Source of the DNA: an uncultured Akkermansia sp.
GTDB taxonomy: Bacteria > Verrucomicrobiota > Verrucomicrobiia > Verrucomicrobiales > Akkermansiaceae
Assembly (NCBI GenBank): GCA_904501975.1
Contig: CAJGCZ010000026.1
Span: 1 to 34,668, forward strand
Reading direction: 5' to 3'
Length of the DNA stretch: 34,668 bases
Shown here piece after piece: positions 25,142 to 33,018 of this stretch (its first letter is position 1; every line of letters begins with the position of its first letter). Below the pieces are notes generated by a model, which was not told the DNA's origin, did not search any database, and saw nothing but the letters and a program-made list of their open reading frames with translations. The translations under genes were made by a program, and so were the position numbers.

Positions 25142-25897
25142 ATGAAAATCTCATCACTTGCCGCAAAATTGTGCGCAGCCAAAGGTATTGACCCTGCAAC
25201 CTTGCACGGCACCGGGCCCGGTGGGCGTATTATGGCAGCAGATGTTGTAGCCCCCCAACCTCAACAGCGCAACGGTGCCACCACCATTGCCACCTTTGCC
25301 CTCCTGCCCACGCGTCCGCAAAAAGACGACTACTACGTATATGATGCTTCTGTAGATATGGCCGCTTTGGGCGACATCAGCCTGCCGATTGCCGTGCAGT
25401 GCGAAAAATTGCTTGAGAACCGCTATTCGGTTATCGACTATATTGTGCGCGCCGTAGTTAAAGCCGGCATGTCTGCCCCGTCTCTTCAACAGCGTACCGA
25501 ACCTGCGGATGTGCTCATTTTTGAAAACAACGGCGAGAAACAGGCCGCTGTTCGCGATGCCGCTAAAAAGACCATCTTCAAAATCTCGCGCGAGGCTGCA
25601 TCCGGCGCCCCCATTCCGGAGCAATACACCCCCACCTTCATTGTGTGCGATGCGCATACAACCCGCGCCTGCGTTGCCGCTCATGTAGAGGAAGGCTGCC
25701 GTCCCTTATTTGCCTTTGTGGACCGCGGCAACACCCCGAAAGAAAAAGTACGCGCCGGTGCCGCCGGCATGGCAGACTATATCCTTTCCTACACCTTTTA
25801 TGTTCACACCTCGCTCCCGGAAAGCGAGGCCAACGGAGTAGCAGCCAACCTGCACGCTATGCTCTATAATCCTGTGCGTTTGCTGCTTTTATCCTAA
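25142..25897 (+). CDS. E2-like acyltransferase-fold protein without lipoyl domain or catalytic histidine
   Basis: A 251-residue protein. Residues 3-36 (LAAKLCAAKGIDPATLHGTGPGGRIMAADV) are a peripheral subunit-binding domain as in E2 components of 2-oxoacid dehydrogenases. The rest follows the E2 catalytic (CAT-like) fold to its end: LSY...LHAMLYNPVRLLL aligns with the usual LSYDHRxVDGA...LLENPxxLLL. The expected DHRxxDG is replaced by TFYVHTSLPES, so the catalytic His-x-x-x-Asp is missing, and there is no N-terminal lipoyl domain. It is probably a structural or regulatory pseudoenzyme. The ATG at 25142 is preferred to a TTG six bases upstream. Followed by mntP nine bases later. Confidence 0.75.
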   Translation: MKISSLAAKLCAAKGIDPATLHGTGPGGRIMAADVVAPQPQQRNGATTIATFALLPTRPQKDDYYVYDASVDMAALGDISLPIAVQCEKLLENRYSVIDYIVRAVVKAGMSAPSLQQRTEPADVLIFENNGEKQAAVRDAAKKTIFKISREAASGAPIPEQYTPTFIVCDAHTTRACVAAHVEEGCRPLFAFVDRGNTPKEKVRAGAAGMADYILSYTFYVHTSLPESEANGVAANLHAMLYNPVRLLLLS

Positions 25898-25906
25898 TTT
25901 TACTTC

Positions 25907-26482
25907 ATGAACATAGCAGAGCTACTCATCATTGCCCTTGCGCTGGCAGTAGATGCTACCGTCTATTCGTTTTCCTACGGTCTCATTCTCAAGCAAAAGC
26001 GTTTATCCAGCTCGCTCTGGCTGGCTTTAACGGTAGGTATTTTTCAAGCGGGTATGCCGTTGTTGGGCTACCTGTTTGGGAACGAGCTTAAATCCTATGT
26101 AGAAGGCTTTGCCCCCCTGCTCGTTCTTCTCGTGTTCTGCATTTTAGGCGCCTACATTATCTATGAGGCATGGAGTGATGACGCGGAAGAAGATGCCTCC
26201 CACGCCACGCCTCTGGCGTTCTGGGCACTCATGCTGGTAGGAGTTGCCACGGCAATTGATGCCCTTGCGGTTGGTGCCGGCATGGCTTTGGGCGATATCG
26301 GCGGCAAGGTATGCTCAGTGTGCTCCCTGCTTGTTCAGGTAAGCATTATTGGCGGTGTCACGTTTGTGTGTTCTCTTGCGGCATTTCATTCCGCTCGTGT
26401 GCTGCACCACCTGCCAACCCGTTGGTTAGAGACCACCGCCGGTCTGCTCCTCATTGGCTTAGGTGTTCACGCCTCGCTATAA
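25907..26482 (+). CDS. mntP: Manganese efflux pump MntP
   Basis: A 191-residue inner-membrane protein of the MntP (DUF204) family, which exports Mn(II). It has six predicted membrane helices in two inverted halves. The signature acidic motif is seen in both: LALAVDATVYSFSYG near residue 16 and ATAIDALAVGAGMAL near residue 122; charged segments (DDAEEDAS) lie in the central loop. Length matches E. coli MntP (188). It starts nine bases after the E2-like gene and is probably cotranscribed with it; I saw no yybP-ykoY-type manganese riboswitch in the short leader. Convergent with the next gene, four bases apart. Confidence 0.93.
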   Translation: MNIAELLIIALALAVDATVYSFSYGLILKQKRLSSSLWLALTVGIFQAGMPLLGYLFGNELKSYVEGFAPLLVLLVFCILGAYIIYEAWSDDAEEDASHATPLAFWALMLVGVATAIDALAVGAGMALGDIGGKVCSVCSLLVQVSIIGGVTFVCSLAAFHSARVLHHLPTRWLETTAGLLLIGLGVHASL

Positions 26483-26486
26483 GGGC

Positions 26487-27005
26487 TCAGCGCCCCGCCG
26501 CTAAATCATTAATGAGAGCAGCCACCCTGCGTACGTTGGGAATATTACGAAAAATATTCTCAGCGTGTCCGTCCGTATCATGTGTAAAGACGATATCGCC
26601 GTGTCCGCCTCTTCGCATCACCGTTCCAAGGATTACACTGGCCGTTAACGCCAGACTTAACACACGCTTGCGGTGCAACACAATCCATGCCACACGATGA
26701 TTGGTGACCATATACACCGTGCGTCCGGTCTTGTGGATTAGGCGATAATTAAAGAGCACACCAAGCAACGATATCGGCACCATCACTCCCCATATTCCCC
26801 GGCCCAACGCCGTTTCTGAATAAATGACATAGGCTATCAGCAGCACAAATGCCATCCATGCCAGAGCAAAAAAGTAGCCCCCAACTAACGCCGCAATATC
26901 TACCTGTCCCGCTTTTCCCACCCAGTGCAATACCTCGCCACTGCGCAATTCAGCTTGCACGCGTTCCGCTGCCTCTTGACTCAATGCTCCATCGAGTGGA
27001 TTCAT
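26487..27005 (-). CDS. Membrane protein with bacterial PH-like domain
   Basis: A 172-residue protein from the ATG at 27003-27005. The N-terminus has a soluble part with SGEVLHWVGKAG (the GE-x-L-x-W-x-G pattern of many bacterial PH-domain membrane proteins), two membrane helices (about 37-61 and 70-86), and then a cytosolic part starting YMVTNHRVAWI, the typical first strand of such domains, followed by DIVFTHDTDGHAENIFRNIPN. Role unknown. A frame extension to 27041 overlaps the promoter and is not used. Convergent with mntP. Confidence 0.7.
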   Translation of the reverse strand: MNPLDGALSQEAAERVQAELRSGEVLHWVGKAGQVDIAALVGGYFFALAWMAFVLLIAYVIYSETALGRGIWGVMVPISLLGVLFNYRLIHKTGRTVYMVTNHRVAWIVLHRKRVLSLALTASVILGTVMRRGGHGDIVFTHDTDGHAENIFRNIPNVRRVAALINDLAAGR

Positions 27006-27012
27006 ACATCTT

Positions 27013-27041
27013 AAGCTACGTGATTCTCTCCGCAATGTCAA
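27013..27041 (-). promoter_or_regulatory. Promoter of the PH-like membrane protein gene
   Basis: TTGACA (27036-27041) and a weak TAGCTT (27013-27018), minus strand, 17-base spacer; seven bases to the ATG. Confidence 0.45.
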
Positions 27042-27456
27042 GCTCTTTCCCGCATCATCCCATTTGCTTTAGTATAAAGCCGCCACCAATTGCTTGGCGG
27101 CGGCTAAATTACATTTACCGAATAGCTTCGGGAATCTTTATAGCCTTATCGCTCTAAGAATACGCATGATGCTCTGCAAACGGAATGAAATAGCGCAAAA
27201 CTTAGACCTTACACAGGCTAACGCCGCTGAGTATATCTCTTTTTAAGAGAAGTTACAAGCAAAATAATGGAAAAATATTGATTATCAATATAAAACTATA
27301 AGAAAGCAAAGAAAAGACGACTCCTAAACAGACAAGCAAATTTGCATATAAGATTGACTATGAAATGTTCCGTTGTCATCTCTCTTAAAAAGAGATAGCA
27401 CCCTTGAGATAATCTGATTGGCTTTTCAGCCTGGGCTCACGAATTCGGCGTGGTCC
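27042..27456. other. AT-rich non-coding segment with paired hairpins
   Basis: No gene is seen. AGCCGCC and GGCGGCT near 27077-27105 form a hairpin. Two 17-base sequences, 27234-27250 and 27381-27397, are exact reverse complements; each is itself a small hairpin (TCTCTT-nnn-AAGAGA). They frame about 130 bases of very AT-rich DNA that includes the palindrome ATATTGAT-t-ATCAATAT near 27276-27293. This looks like a small mobile or inserted element, without transposase. Confidence 0.45.
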
Positions 27457-27540
27457 ACATTCAACATTCAACATTCAACATTCAACATTCAACATTCAAC
27501 ATTCAACATTCAACATTCAACATTCAACATTCAACATTCA
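27457..27540. repeat. Perfect 12-copy heptamer tandem array
   Basis: Twelve exact copies of ACATTCA (84 bases; TGAATGT on the glyS strand). It lies directly 3' of the hairpin that follows glyS. Perfect copies suggest recent expansion, so the copy number probably varies between strains. Confidence 0.97.
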
Positions 27541-27568
27541 GCCGCTGTCCCGAGGGAGCAGCGGCTGA
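27538..27568 (-). terminator. Hairpin 3' of glyS
   Basis: TCAGCCGCTG (27538-27547) pairs with CAGCGGCTGA (27559-27568); TCCC/GGGA extends the stem with one bulge. It starts 29 bases after the glyS stop. No T-run follows on the minus strand; the heptamer array does. Confidence 0.6.
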
Positions 27569-27597
27569 TGAAATAATGCTGTTACGCGTGAGTCGGC

Positions 27598-29181
27598 TTA
27601 GCGAATACGCTTAAGCAACCAGTGCAGGAGGTCCTTGATGGCAACACGCTCCTGCTCCATGGAATCGCGGTGACGAATGGTGACGGTATCCTTGAGGGAA
27701 GGATCACCCTCCTCGCCCAGCGTCTCAAAGTCAACCGTAATGCAGAAGGGAGTACCCACTTCGTCCTGGCGACGATAGCGACGACCTACTGCACCGCTCT
27801 CGTCATAGAACACATTCATGAACGGGCGCAGCTCTGACTCAATCTCACGGGCAATGCGCACCTGCTCTGCATTCTTCTTAAGCAGCGGGAAGATAGCAGC
27901 CTTGATGGGAGCCATACGCGGATGGAAGCGCATGACGGTGCGGATATCGCTCTTACCGTCCTTACCAAGCTCTTCTTCGTCAAAGGCTTCGCAAATAACG
28001 GCAAGCACAGAGCGGTCGCAACCGGCAGAGGGTTCTACCACGTGCGGAATGAACTTCTCGCGAGTCACCTCGTCGAAGTACTCCATCGGCTTGCCGGAGC
28101 CCTCCTGGTGGCGGCCCAGGTCGTAATCCGTGCGGTAAGCAATACCCATCAACTCCTGCACACCGAAGGGGAACTCATACTCCAAATCGTACGTCTTCTT
28201 GGAGTAGAAAGCGCGCTCATCCTCCGGCACATCCAGAATATGAATCTTATCGCGTGCAATACCAATGTTTTCGTAGAACTGCAAGCAGGTTTCCAGCCAC
28301 TCATCGGTCAGCGCAAAACCATTCTCGCCACGGCAGAAATACTCTACCTCCATCTGCTCAAACTCACGAGAGCGGAAGGTGAAGTTACGCGGGTTAATTT
28401 CGTTGCGGAAGGACTTACCAATCTGAGCAATACCGAAGGGAATCTTCATGCGGGAAGAATCCAAAATGTTCTTGTACTGGCAGAAAATGCTCTGGGCGGT
28501 CTCCGGACGCAGCCAACCGATGGAGGACGGGTCATTCTCATCAGAGGTAGCACCGATGGTGGTCTTGAACATGAGGTTGAAGGAGCGAGCCTCCGTTACC
28601 AAAGAACCGTTGGCGGGGTTGTAGCGGGTGCTATCCGTAACGGTCTCGGTGCTCTCCTCAGCCAGCTCAAGCTCCGCAGCGGGAATGTTCTTGCCGGAAA
28701 TCTGGCTGTAGTACTGCAACGCAGCCTTGCGGGCAGCCTTCATCTCCTTCTCGCTACCCTCGGTGGTCAGCATGGAGAACTCCTTGGTGGTGCTCCAAGA
28801 ACCGTCCTTAGCAGTGGCACCCTTCCACCAGAAGGCTACACCGCTCTGGGCAGGAATCTGGTCTGCGCGCAAACGCTCCTTGCTCAGCAAGCAATCGCAC
28901 AGCGGGTCAGAGAACCCCCCAACGTGGCCGGATGCAACCAACACGGAGTTGTGTGTGAGAATGGAACCATCCATACCCAACACATCCGGGCGCTCCTGCA
29001 CAAACACGCGCCACCAGTAGTCTTTCAAGTTACGCTTGAGCTCCACACCCAATGGGCCGTAGTCCCAGCAACCATTCAAGCCACCATAAATCTCTGCAGC
29101 CTGAAATATGAAGCCTCTGCGCTTGCAAAGGCTGACAATCTTCTCCATTCGAACGGGGTCTGTCACTGTGCGATCTGCCAT
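27598..29181 (-). CDS. glyS: Glycine--tRNA ligase, alpha2 type
   Basis: A 527-residue class II synthetase of the homodimeric GlyRS type (shared with archaea, eukaryotes and some bacterial phyla), unlike the alpha2-beta2 GlyQ/GlyS enzyme of E. coli. Evidence: the N-terminal RRGFIFQAAEIYGGLNGCWDYGPLG with WWRVFVQERPDVLGMDGSI, motif 2 in FRNEINPRNFTFRSREFEQMEVEYF, motif 3 in EPSAGCDRSVLAV, and a C-terminal anticodon-binding domain. Length is typical of this type with an insertion. The -10 box lies ten bases before the ATG. With gcvTHP it makes glycine metabolism prominent here, though the genes are 22 kb apart. Confidence 0.95.
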   Translation of the reverse strand: MADRTVTDPVRMEKIVSLCKRRGFIFQAAEIYGGLNGCWDYGPLGVELKRNLKDYWWRVFVQERPDVLGMDGSILTHNSVLVASGHVGGFSDPLCDCLLSKERLRADQIPAQSGVAFWWKGATAKDGSWSTTKEFSMLTTEGSEKEMKAARKAALQYYSQISGKNIPAAELELAEESTETVTDSTRYNPANGSLVTEARSFNLMFKTTIGATSDENDPSSIGWLRPETAQSIFCQYKNILDSSRMKIPFGIAQIGKSFRNEINPRNFTFRSREFEQMEVEYFCRGENGFALTDEWLETCLQFYENIGIARDKIHILDVPEDERAFYSKKTYDLEYEFPFGVQELMGIAYRTDYDLGRHQEGSGKPMEYFDEVTREKFIPHVVEPSAGCDRSVLAVICEAFDEEELGKDGKSDIRTVMRFHPRMAPIKAAIFPLLKKNAEQVRIAREIESELRPFMNVFYDESGAVGRRYRRQDEVGTPFCITVDFETLGEEGDPSLKDTVTIRHRDSMEQERVAIKDLLHWLLKRIR

Positions 29182-29191
29182 AACGCAGCCT

Positions 29192-29219
29192 ATTCTACCT
29201 TATTTCTCCTTTTATGCAA
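29192..29219 (-). promoter_or_regulatory. Promoter of glyS
   Basis: TTGCAT (29214-29219) and TAGAAT (29192-29197), minus strand, 16-base spacer; ten bases to the ATG. A T-box leader is not possible. Confidence 0.6.
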
Positions 29220-29315
29220 GCCAAATCAGCGCTTCACGGTGCTTCATGGCAAACAAATAGCCGCAACGCCGCACCATGCTTCCACACACATGGGCACACG
29301 TGGCAAAAAATTGGC

Positions 29316-29344
29316 TTGACCCCATGATGCCGAACAGCTAAAAT
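29316..29344 (+). promoter_or_regulatory. Promoter of the lipoprotein gene at 29379
   Basis: TTGACC (29316-29321) and TAAAAT (29339-29344), 17-base spacer; the leader is about 28 bases. Confidence 0.7.
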
Positions 29345-29378
29345 AAAACCACGGCAGAAATCCTGCTCACCATCCGCC

Positions 29379-30044
29379 ATGCATCACCGTTTTCTCCTTT
29401 CCGGCATCGTTCTTTTCGCTCTGGCTGCCTGCCAAAGCGTGCGCACGGTGTATGATGAAAACGGACGCGAGGTAAAACAACATGAGGGGGCCCGCGAGCG
29501 CAGCCTCAACGACTACTTTGAAGAGGAGTTTGACTCCGGCTTTTCCGAAAAAAAGAATAAGGATGGTGTGCCCGAGGCTACCTCTAAAAAGGTAAGCAGT
29601 TTTCAAAAAGACATTGATGCGGCGCGCCGTGGCGATAAAGAATATGCCACCGGCACCTACAATGTGGGGGGCACCAGCAGTTTCAGCGGTAAGCGCTTTT
29701 CCGGCTCCGACAGCAAGTTCGACAGCAGCAAAAGATTCGAAGGCTTTAGTGGCGAGAGCCAATACAATACGGATTTGCGCCCCGCCTTTATGAGCGAGGG
29801 TAAAGGGGTAGCACGCACACCTTACACCGGCCACAGCTCATCCGACCGCTACTCGGGCGAGGGCAACACCTACGATGCCACCGGCCGCATCTACGCCACC
29901 CCCGAAAGGCCCTACTCCACCTCCGACACCAGCGGTTATTTTGAAAGTCGCAAGGATAAATGGGGCAAGCCCACTATCATCAGCAGCCGCGAATACTTCC
30001 AGCGTACCATTGAAGAAACCCGCAGCATGCTCGGACGCGATTAA
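29379..30044 (+). CDS. Serine/glycine-rich predicted lipoprotein
   Basis: A 221-residue protein with signal sequence and lipobox ALAAC (C18). The mature part is very hydrophilic, rich in Ser, Gly, Tyr, Lys and Asp, with repeated short motifs (SSFSGKRFSGSDSKFDSSKRFEGFSGES), and is probably largely unstructured; the C-terminus (ISSREYFQRTIEETRSMLGRD) looks helical. No family recognised. It stands alone, divergent from glyS. No terminator is evident after it; 30045-30220 contains nothing I can identify. Confidence 0.75.
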   Translation: MHHRFLLSGIVLFALAACQSVRTVYDENGREVKQHEGARERSLNDYFEEEFDSGFSEKKNKDGVPEATSKKVSSFQKDIDAARRGDKEYATGTYNVGGTSSFSGKRFSGSDSKFDSSKRFEGFSGESQYNTDLRPAFMSEGKGVARTPYTGHSSSDRYSGEGNTYDATGRIYATPERPYSTSDTSGYFESRKDKWGKPTIISSREYFQRTIEETRSMLGRD

Positions 30045-30223
30045 ACATTTGTGGCTCAATTTTTAGTTGTTGCCATAGGGAATTCGTCGATAAATATTGC
30101 ATCACATGGCTCAGTCTTTTCCCTGCTCGCCTCCAGCATTAGGAGAGCTGAAGGCCTATTATAGGGCGGATTCCCATTCACTGAGGCAGTTTGGAAATCT
30201 ATACGCTTTGTTTTAGTCGATAG

Positions 30224-30420
30224 CCCCACAAATAGCAATTTGTAAGCCCATTTATGTGAGCGCAGCGAACGGAATTTAAGAGCTCCGGCGAGGGGCGGAA
30301 TATGGTAGCCCGGTGGTGGAGCCGCGTCAGCGGCGGCCTGTCACGGCGTAGGCGTAGACGAAGACGGAAACCCCGGGGTAGACGCCAATTAATTGGAACC
30401 CCGGGGGTGGTATAAAGGGT
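30224..30420 (-). repeat. Mosaic palindromic element, inverted copy E4
   Basis: Hairpin ACAAAT-agca-ATTTGT (30228-30243), block GTGAGCGCAGCGAACGGAAT (30257-30276), a GAGCTCC...GGGGCGG block (about 30280-30298), linker ending GGTAG, then CCCGG and further hairpins (CCGCGTCAGCGG). Two copies of AACCCCGGGG follow near 30371 and 30401, with the 12-base palindrome CCAATTAATTGG between them. Reverse-complement order as in E1 and E3. Confidence 0.65.
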
Positions 30421-30496
30421 TGCATCATATTGTAATTCGTTTATCGTCGAAGGCATTGCAAGAAAAACATGTGTATATGTTGAATCCACGCATTAT

Positions 30497-30590
30497 GCCA
30501 CCCCCATAGGGTGGCGAGGCCAAGCTGCGAGTGACGCAGCAGCTTGCACCGCAAGTGGCATGGGGGCGGCCCCGGAGGGGGAATCCCCCT
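30497..30590. repeat. Cluster of GC-rich hairpins
   Basis: Consecutive stems: GCCACCC/GGGTGGC (30497-30515), CAAGCTGC/GCAGCTTG (30521-30546), CTTGC/GCAAG (30543-30555) and AGGGGG/CCCCCT (30576-30590). It lies just 3' of the minus-strand gene ending at 30604 and may stop its transcription, but no T-run is seen. Confidence 0.6.
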
Positions 30591-30603
30591 CGTGAATATG
30601 GTG

Positions 30604-31425
30604 TTATTGGGGGAGTTTGCTCCGATAGATGAACTTTTGGGGCAATTCGGTATATACCCGCAATTTTTTCCCGATGATTACCGATTCAAAAGCGAGCTCG
30701 ATATACACCTCTTTCATGTTTTCCGGCAGCTTCATCACATGCATGTTGCAAGATGGTTTCATTGGCCGATTTGCGGGATGTGGAATAATTTTGCCTTGAA
30801 GCCTATACACGCTCATAGGCGGAATATAAATATGGCGTTCGTGAATGATTGTATATAATTCATTATTACATTCAAAGAGAGGCAGTCTCACTTGTTCATA
30901 ACCGGCCAGACTTTGACTAAGCAGGATTATGGGTGATTCGGATTTATTTTCAATATCAATGAGAACGTCACTTACCAGATAGGTATTGTTTATGCCGTCC
31001 GTCCAAACACTATCACCTATATTCCGGAATCCTTTAATGAGAATTTGGTTACTTACATCTTCACGGGGTGTTGCCGGGGCTAGGATAACCCTGGGGAAGC
31101 CATACATCTTACCATCCTGCATTTTAAGCGAGTAATATTTCTTAAAGCCCGGTGGTTCCGGCGAATCACATGACACCATATAATTACCGCCGGGCAGTTC
31201 CGGAGAGTCGCATCGAGCAATCATACAACGAAACTCTGATAAATCCAACTCTTGAATTAATCTATTGATTTTATCTCCGTAGTGCGCATCTTCCTTCCAA
31301 TCATAAACAAGCACTTGCGATTCATTAGTTACGGCTTCGTGCTCATTATTACCCCCTGCCTCACCCATCGCAACAAGGGTAATCATGGGTATCCCCAAAA
31401 AAGCATTCTTCAACAGACTAACCAT
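30604..31425 (-). CDS. Exported protein, unknown function
   Basis: A 273-residue protein from the ATG at 31423-31425, which opens a signal sequence (MVSLLKNAFLGIPMITLVAMGEAGG). An upstream extension to 31509 would cross the promoter at 31432-31460 and bury the signal sequence, so I reject it. The mature part has a short internal duplication (CDSPELPGGNYM and CDSPEPPGFKKY, about 14 residues apart) and a predicted beta-rich C-terminal half (YIELAFESVIIGKKLRVYTE). No family recognised. Codon use and base composition look more AT-rich than the core genes. Confidence 0.65.
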   Translation of the reverse strand: MVSLLKNAFLGIPMITLVAMGEAGGNNEHEAVTNESQVLVYDWKEDAHYGDKINRLIQELDLSEFRCMIARCDSPELPGGNYMVSCDSPEPPGFKKYYSLKMQDGKMYGFPRVILAPATPREDVSNQILIKGFRNIGDSVWTDGINNTYLVSDVLIDIENKSESPIILLSQSLAGYEQVRLPLFECNNELYTIIHERHIYIPPMSVYRLQGKIIPHPANRPMKPSCNMHVMKLPENMKEVYIELAFESVIIGKKLRVYTELPQKFIYRSKLPQ

Positions 31426-31431
31426 GTTAGG

Positions 31432-31460
31432 ATTATGATACAACTCAATTCGTGAACCAA
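31432..31460 (-). promoter_or_regulatory. Promoter of the gene at 30604-31425
   Basis: TTGGTT (31455-31460) and CATAAT (31432-31437), minus strand, 17-base spacer; six bases to the ATG. Confidence 0.45.
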
Positions 31461-31617
31461 ACCTTTTCTTTGACATACCAAGGAAAACCGCTCGAATCAA
31501 TAACGCCACCTAAGCTGCAAGGCTGACGCAAAGCAGCGGTCGGGAAACTGCCTCATTCTGATATTTTTGCAAAGCTATGTTGAAGTTTGCCGTTGATAAA
31601 GGGGAGTTTGTTAAGCA

Positions 31618-31688
31618 CCGCGAGCGCAGTGAACGGAATTCAAGAGTCCGGAGGACGACAGACAGTAGAGGGTCGTCCTCCGGACTCT
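31618..31688 (-). repeat. Mosaic element half-copy E5 forming a 17-bp hairpin
   Basis: The segment GAGCGCAGTGAACGGAATTC (31622-31641) with the following GAGTCCGGAGGACGAC matches E1 (249-292) in reverse. The latter recurs inverted at 31672-31687, giving a perfect 17-bp stem (31643-31659 with 31672-31688) and a 12-base loop. A second, bulged hairpin (31741-31764) follows the gene ending at 31776. The rest of 31510-31775 holds no gene. Confidence 0.65.
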
Positions 31689-31775
31689 CAAATTTGTCTC
31701 GCCTTCCTCAACAATGTTTTTTATGAGTAAATGTGAATCTCGGGCCTTCTTTGTTAGAAGCCCGATTCCCTATAT

Positions 31776-32906
31776 TCAATATCGATAGATTTTAATGATA
31801 CCGGTATTCGCATTCAACATAGCAAATTCTCTCTTACTTTCACAAAAGGCCACTCGCCAAACAAGTTGTTCTTCTACTCCCAGAAAACCGGAAATTTCTT
31901 CTTTCAGTATAATTCTATTATTTTGCGTATCCAGTACAACGATTAGGACATCCTTGCGGGAACTCTGGAAAATGCTCTTAACCCAGTCGGATGAACCTAT
32001 ATGGCGGCCATAGCTCGGAAATCTGTACAGCACTAGGCAAGCCAGATTACCATGTGAGGATACGCTGCAAGGAGACATCTGATACCTACAATCGTTCGCC
32101 CCCAAATCACGGAGAGAATATTCTCTCCATGGTTTAAGGTGACGATAAAAAACAATTTTTTGCCACCGCTCTGAGGAATGAGCAGCCGAGGGTTCATAAA
32201 AATATGCCATGGTATTCATATCCGATGACTCACCCAGCAGCTGGGATGATACGCCTGAGGTCTGCATATTTTGAGGCCACGGCTTATTGTCATGCGAGAT
32301 GACCGGGGTAAGCCGTCGTTGGTCATCATACGCCAGCGCGGATACACCGGAAAAATCGTTGTGCTCGAGACCCTCGCAATATTGCTCCACTATCTCGGAA
32401 GCATACGGCTTGATACGTCGACACTTGTTCAGGAAAGAACCTAACTCCGAGAAAGCCGGGGGCGGAGTATAGGATGACGTTATCAGAGAATCGTAAAATG
32501 AAAGAGAGGCGAACCATACACATTTTTTTCCGGATGATACAGCGGACATGCCGTCAGGTTGCCAAAATCTCTCTTGAGAGAGGCTGTAGGTAGACTCCGA
32601 GTGCAGGACGAGTTTCTCATGAACGACATCGTATACACGGATATGCCCCAGGCGCCCCCATATCATCAATTGCTCACCGGAATCCGAGTAGGCAATACCT
32701 TGATAAAATTCCGGATAGTCGGGAACGGGGATAGAAGTTTCCGCCATCAATCTTGTTTTCGGAGCCTGTGGCAGACTTTCAGCTCTGCTTGCCGTATCGT
32801 CTTCATTCACGTTGTGTCCCACTTGCTTGCATGCTCCCATAGCGCATATATCAAAAAGGGAAATCACAGTAACGATACATACAGCGGCTTTATGTAATAC
32901 ACACAT
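31776..32906 (-). CDS. Exported beta-propeller-like protein
   Basis: A 376-residue protein with an N-terminal hydrophobic segment; MGAC (C26) could be a lipobox. Repeated strand motifs, such as IAYSDSGEQLMIWGRLGHIRVYDVVHEKLVL, MSAVSSGKKCVWFASLSFYD, and VAFCESKREFAMLNANTGIIKIY at the end, resemble WD40/quinoprotein propeller blades with D/N-rich turns. No catalytic motif is visible. It may bind a surface ligand. The -10 box lies nine bases before the ATG. A bulged hairpin follows 11 bases after the stop. Base composition is similar to the neighbouring unknown gene at 30604. Confidence 0.65.
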   Translation of the reverse strand: MCVLHKAAVCIVTVISLFDICAMGACKQVGHNVNEDDTASRAESLPQAPKTRLMAETSIPVPDYPEFYQGIAYSDSGEQLMIWGRLGHIRVYDVVHEKLVLHSESTYSLSQERFWQPDGMSAVSSGKKCVWFASLSFYDSLITSSYTPPPAFSELGSFLNKCRRIKPYASEIVEQYCEGLEHNDFSGVSALAYDDQRRLTPVISHDNKPWPQNMQTSGVSSQLLGESSDMNTMAYFYEPSAAHSSERWQKIVFYRHLKPWREYSLRDLGANDCRYQMSPCSVSSHGNLACLVLYRFPSYGRHIGSSDWVKSIFQSSRKDVLIVVLDTQNNRIILKEEISGFLGVEEQLVWRVAFCESKREFAMLNANTGIIKIYRY

Positions 32907-32915
32907 ATCGCTTAC

Positions 32916-32943
32916 ATTCTATAATCTACGCAGGGAAAAGCAA
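32916..32943 (-). promoter_or_regulatory. Promoter of the beta-propeller-like gene
   Basis: TTGCTT (32938-32943) and TAGAAT (32916-32921), minus strand, 16-base spacer; nine bases to the ATG. Confidence 0.55.
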
Positions 32944-33018
32944 GCTATATTTTCAGGTGATTTAATTTTCCACATAGATGGTCCAAAATCAGTTACCTTG
33001 CAGAAGAAAAAGCAGCGC

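Noticed and set aside
27457..27540. CRISPR or protein-coding repeat
   Set aside because: Pure 7-base tandem copies with no spacers and no surrounding reading frame.
13833..29319. Other long antisense frames (opposite hisS, nagA, glyS, lpxD, ftsH)
   Set aside because: All are exact shadows of recognised genes with strong codon bias; none has a signal peptide, domain or start context of its own.
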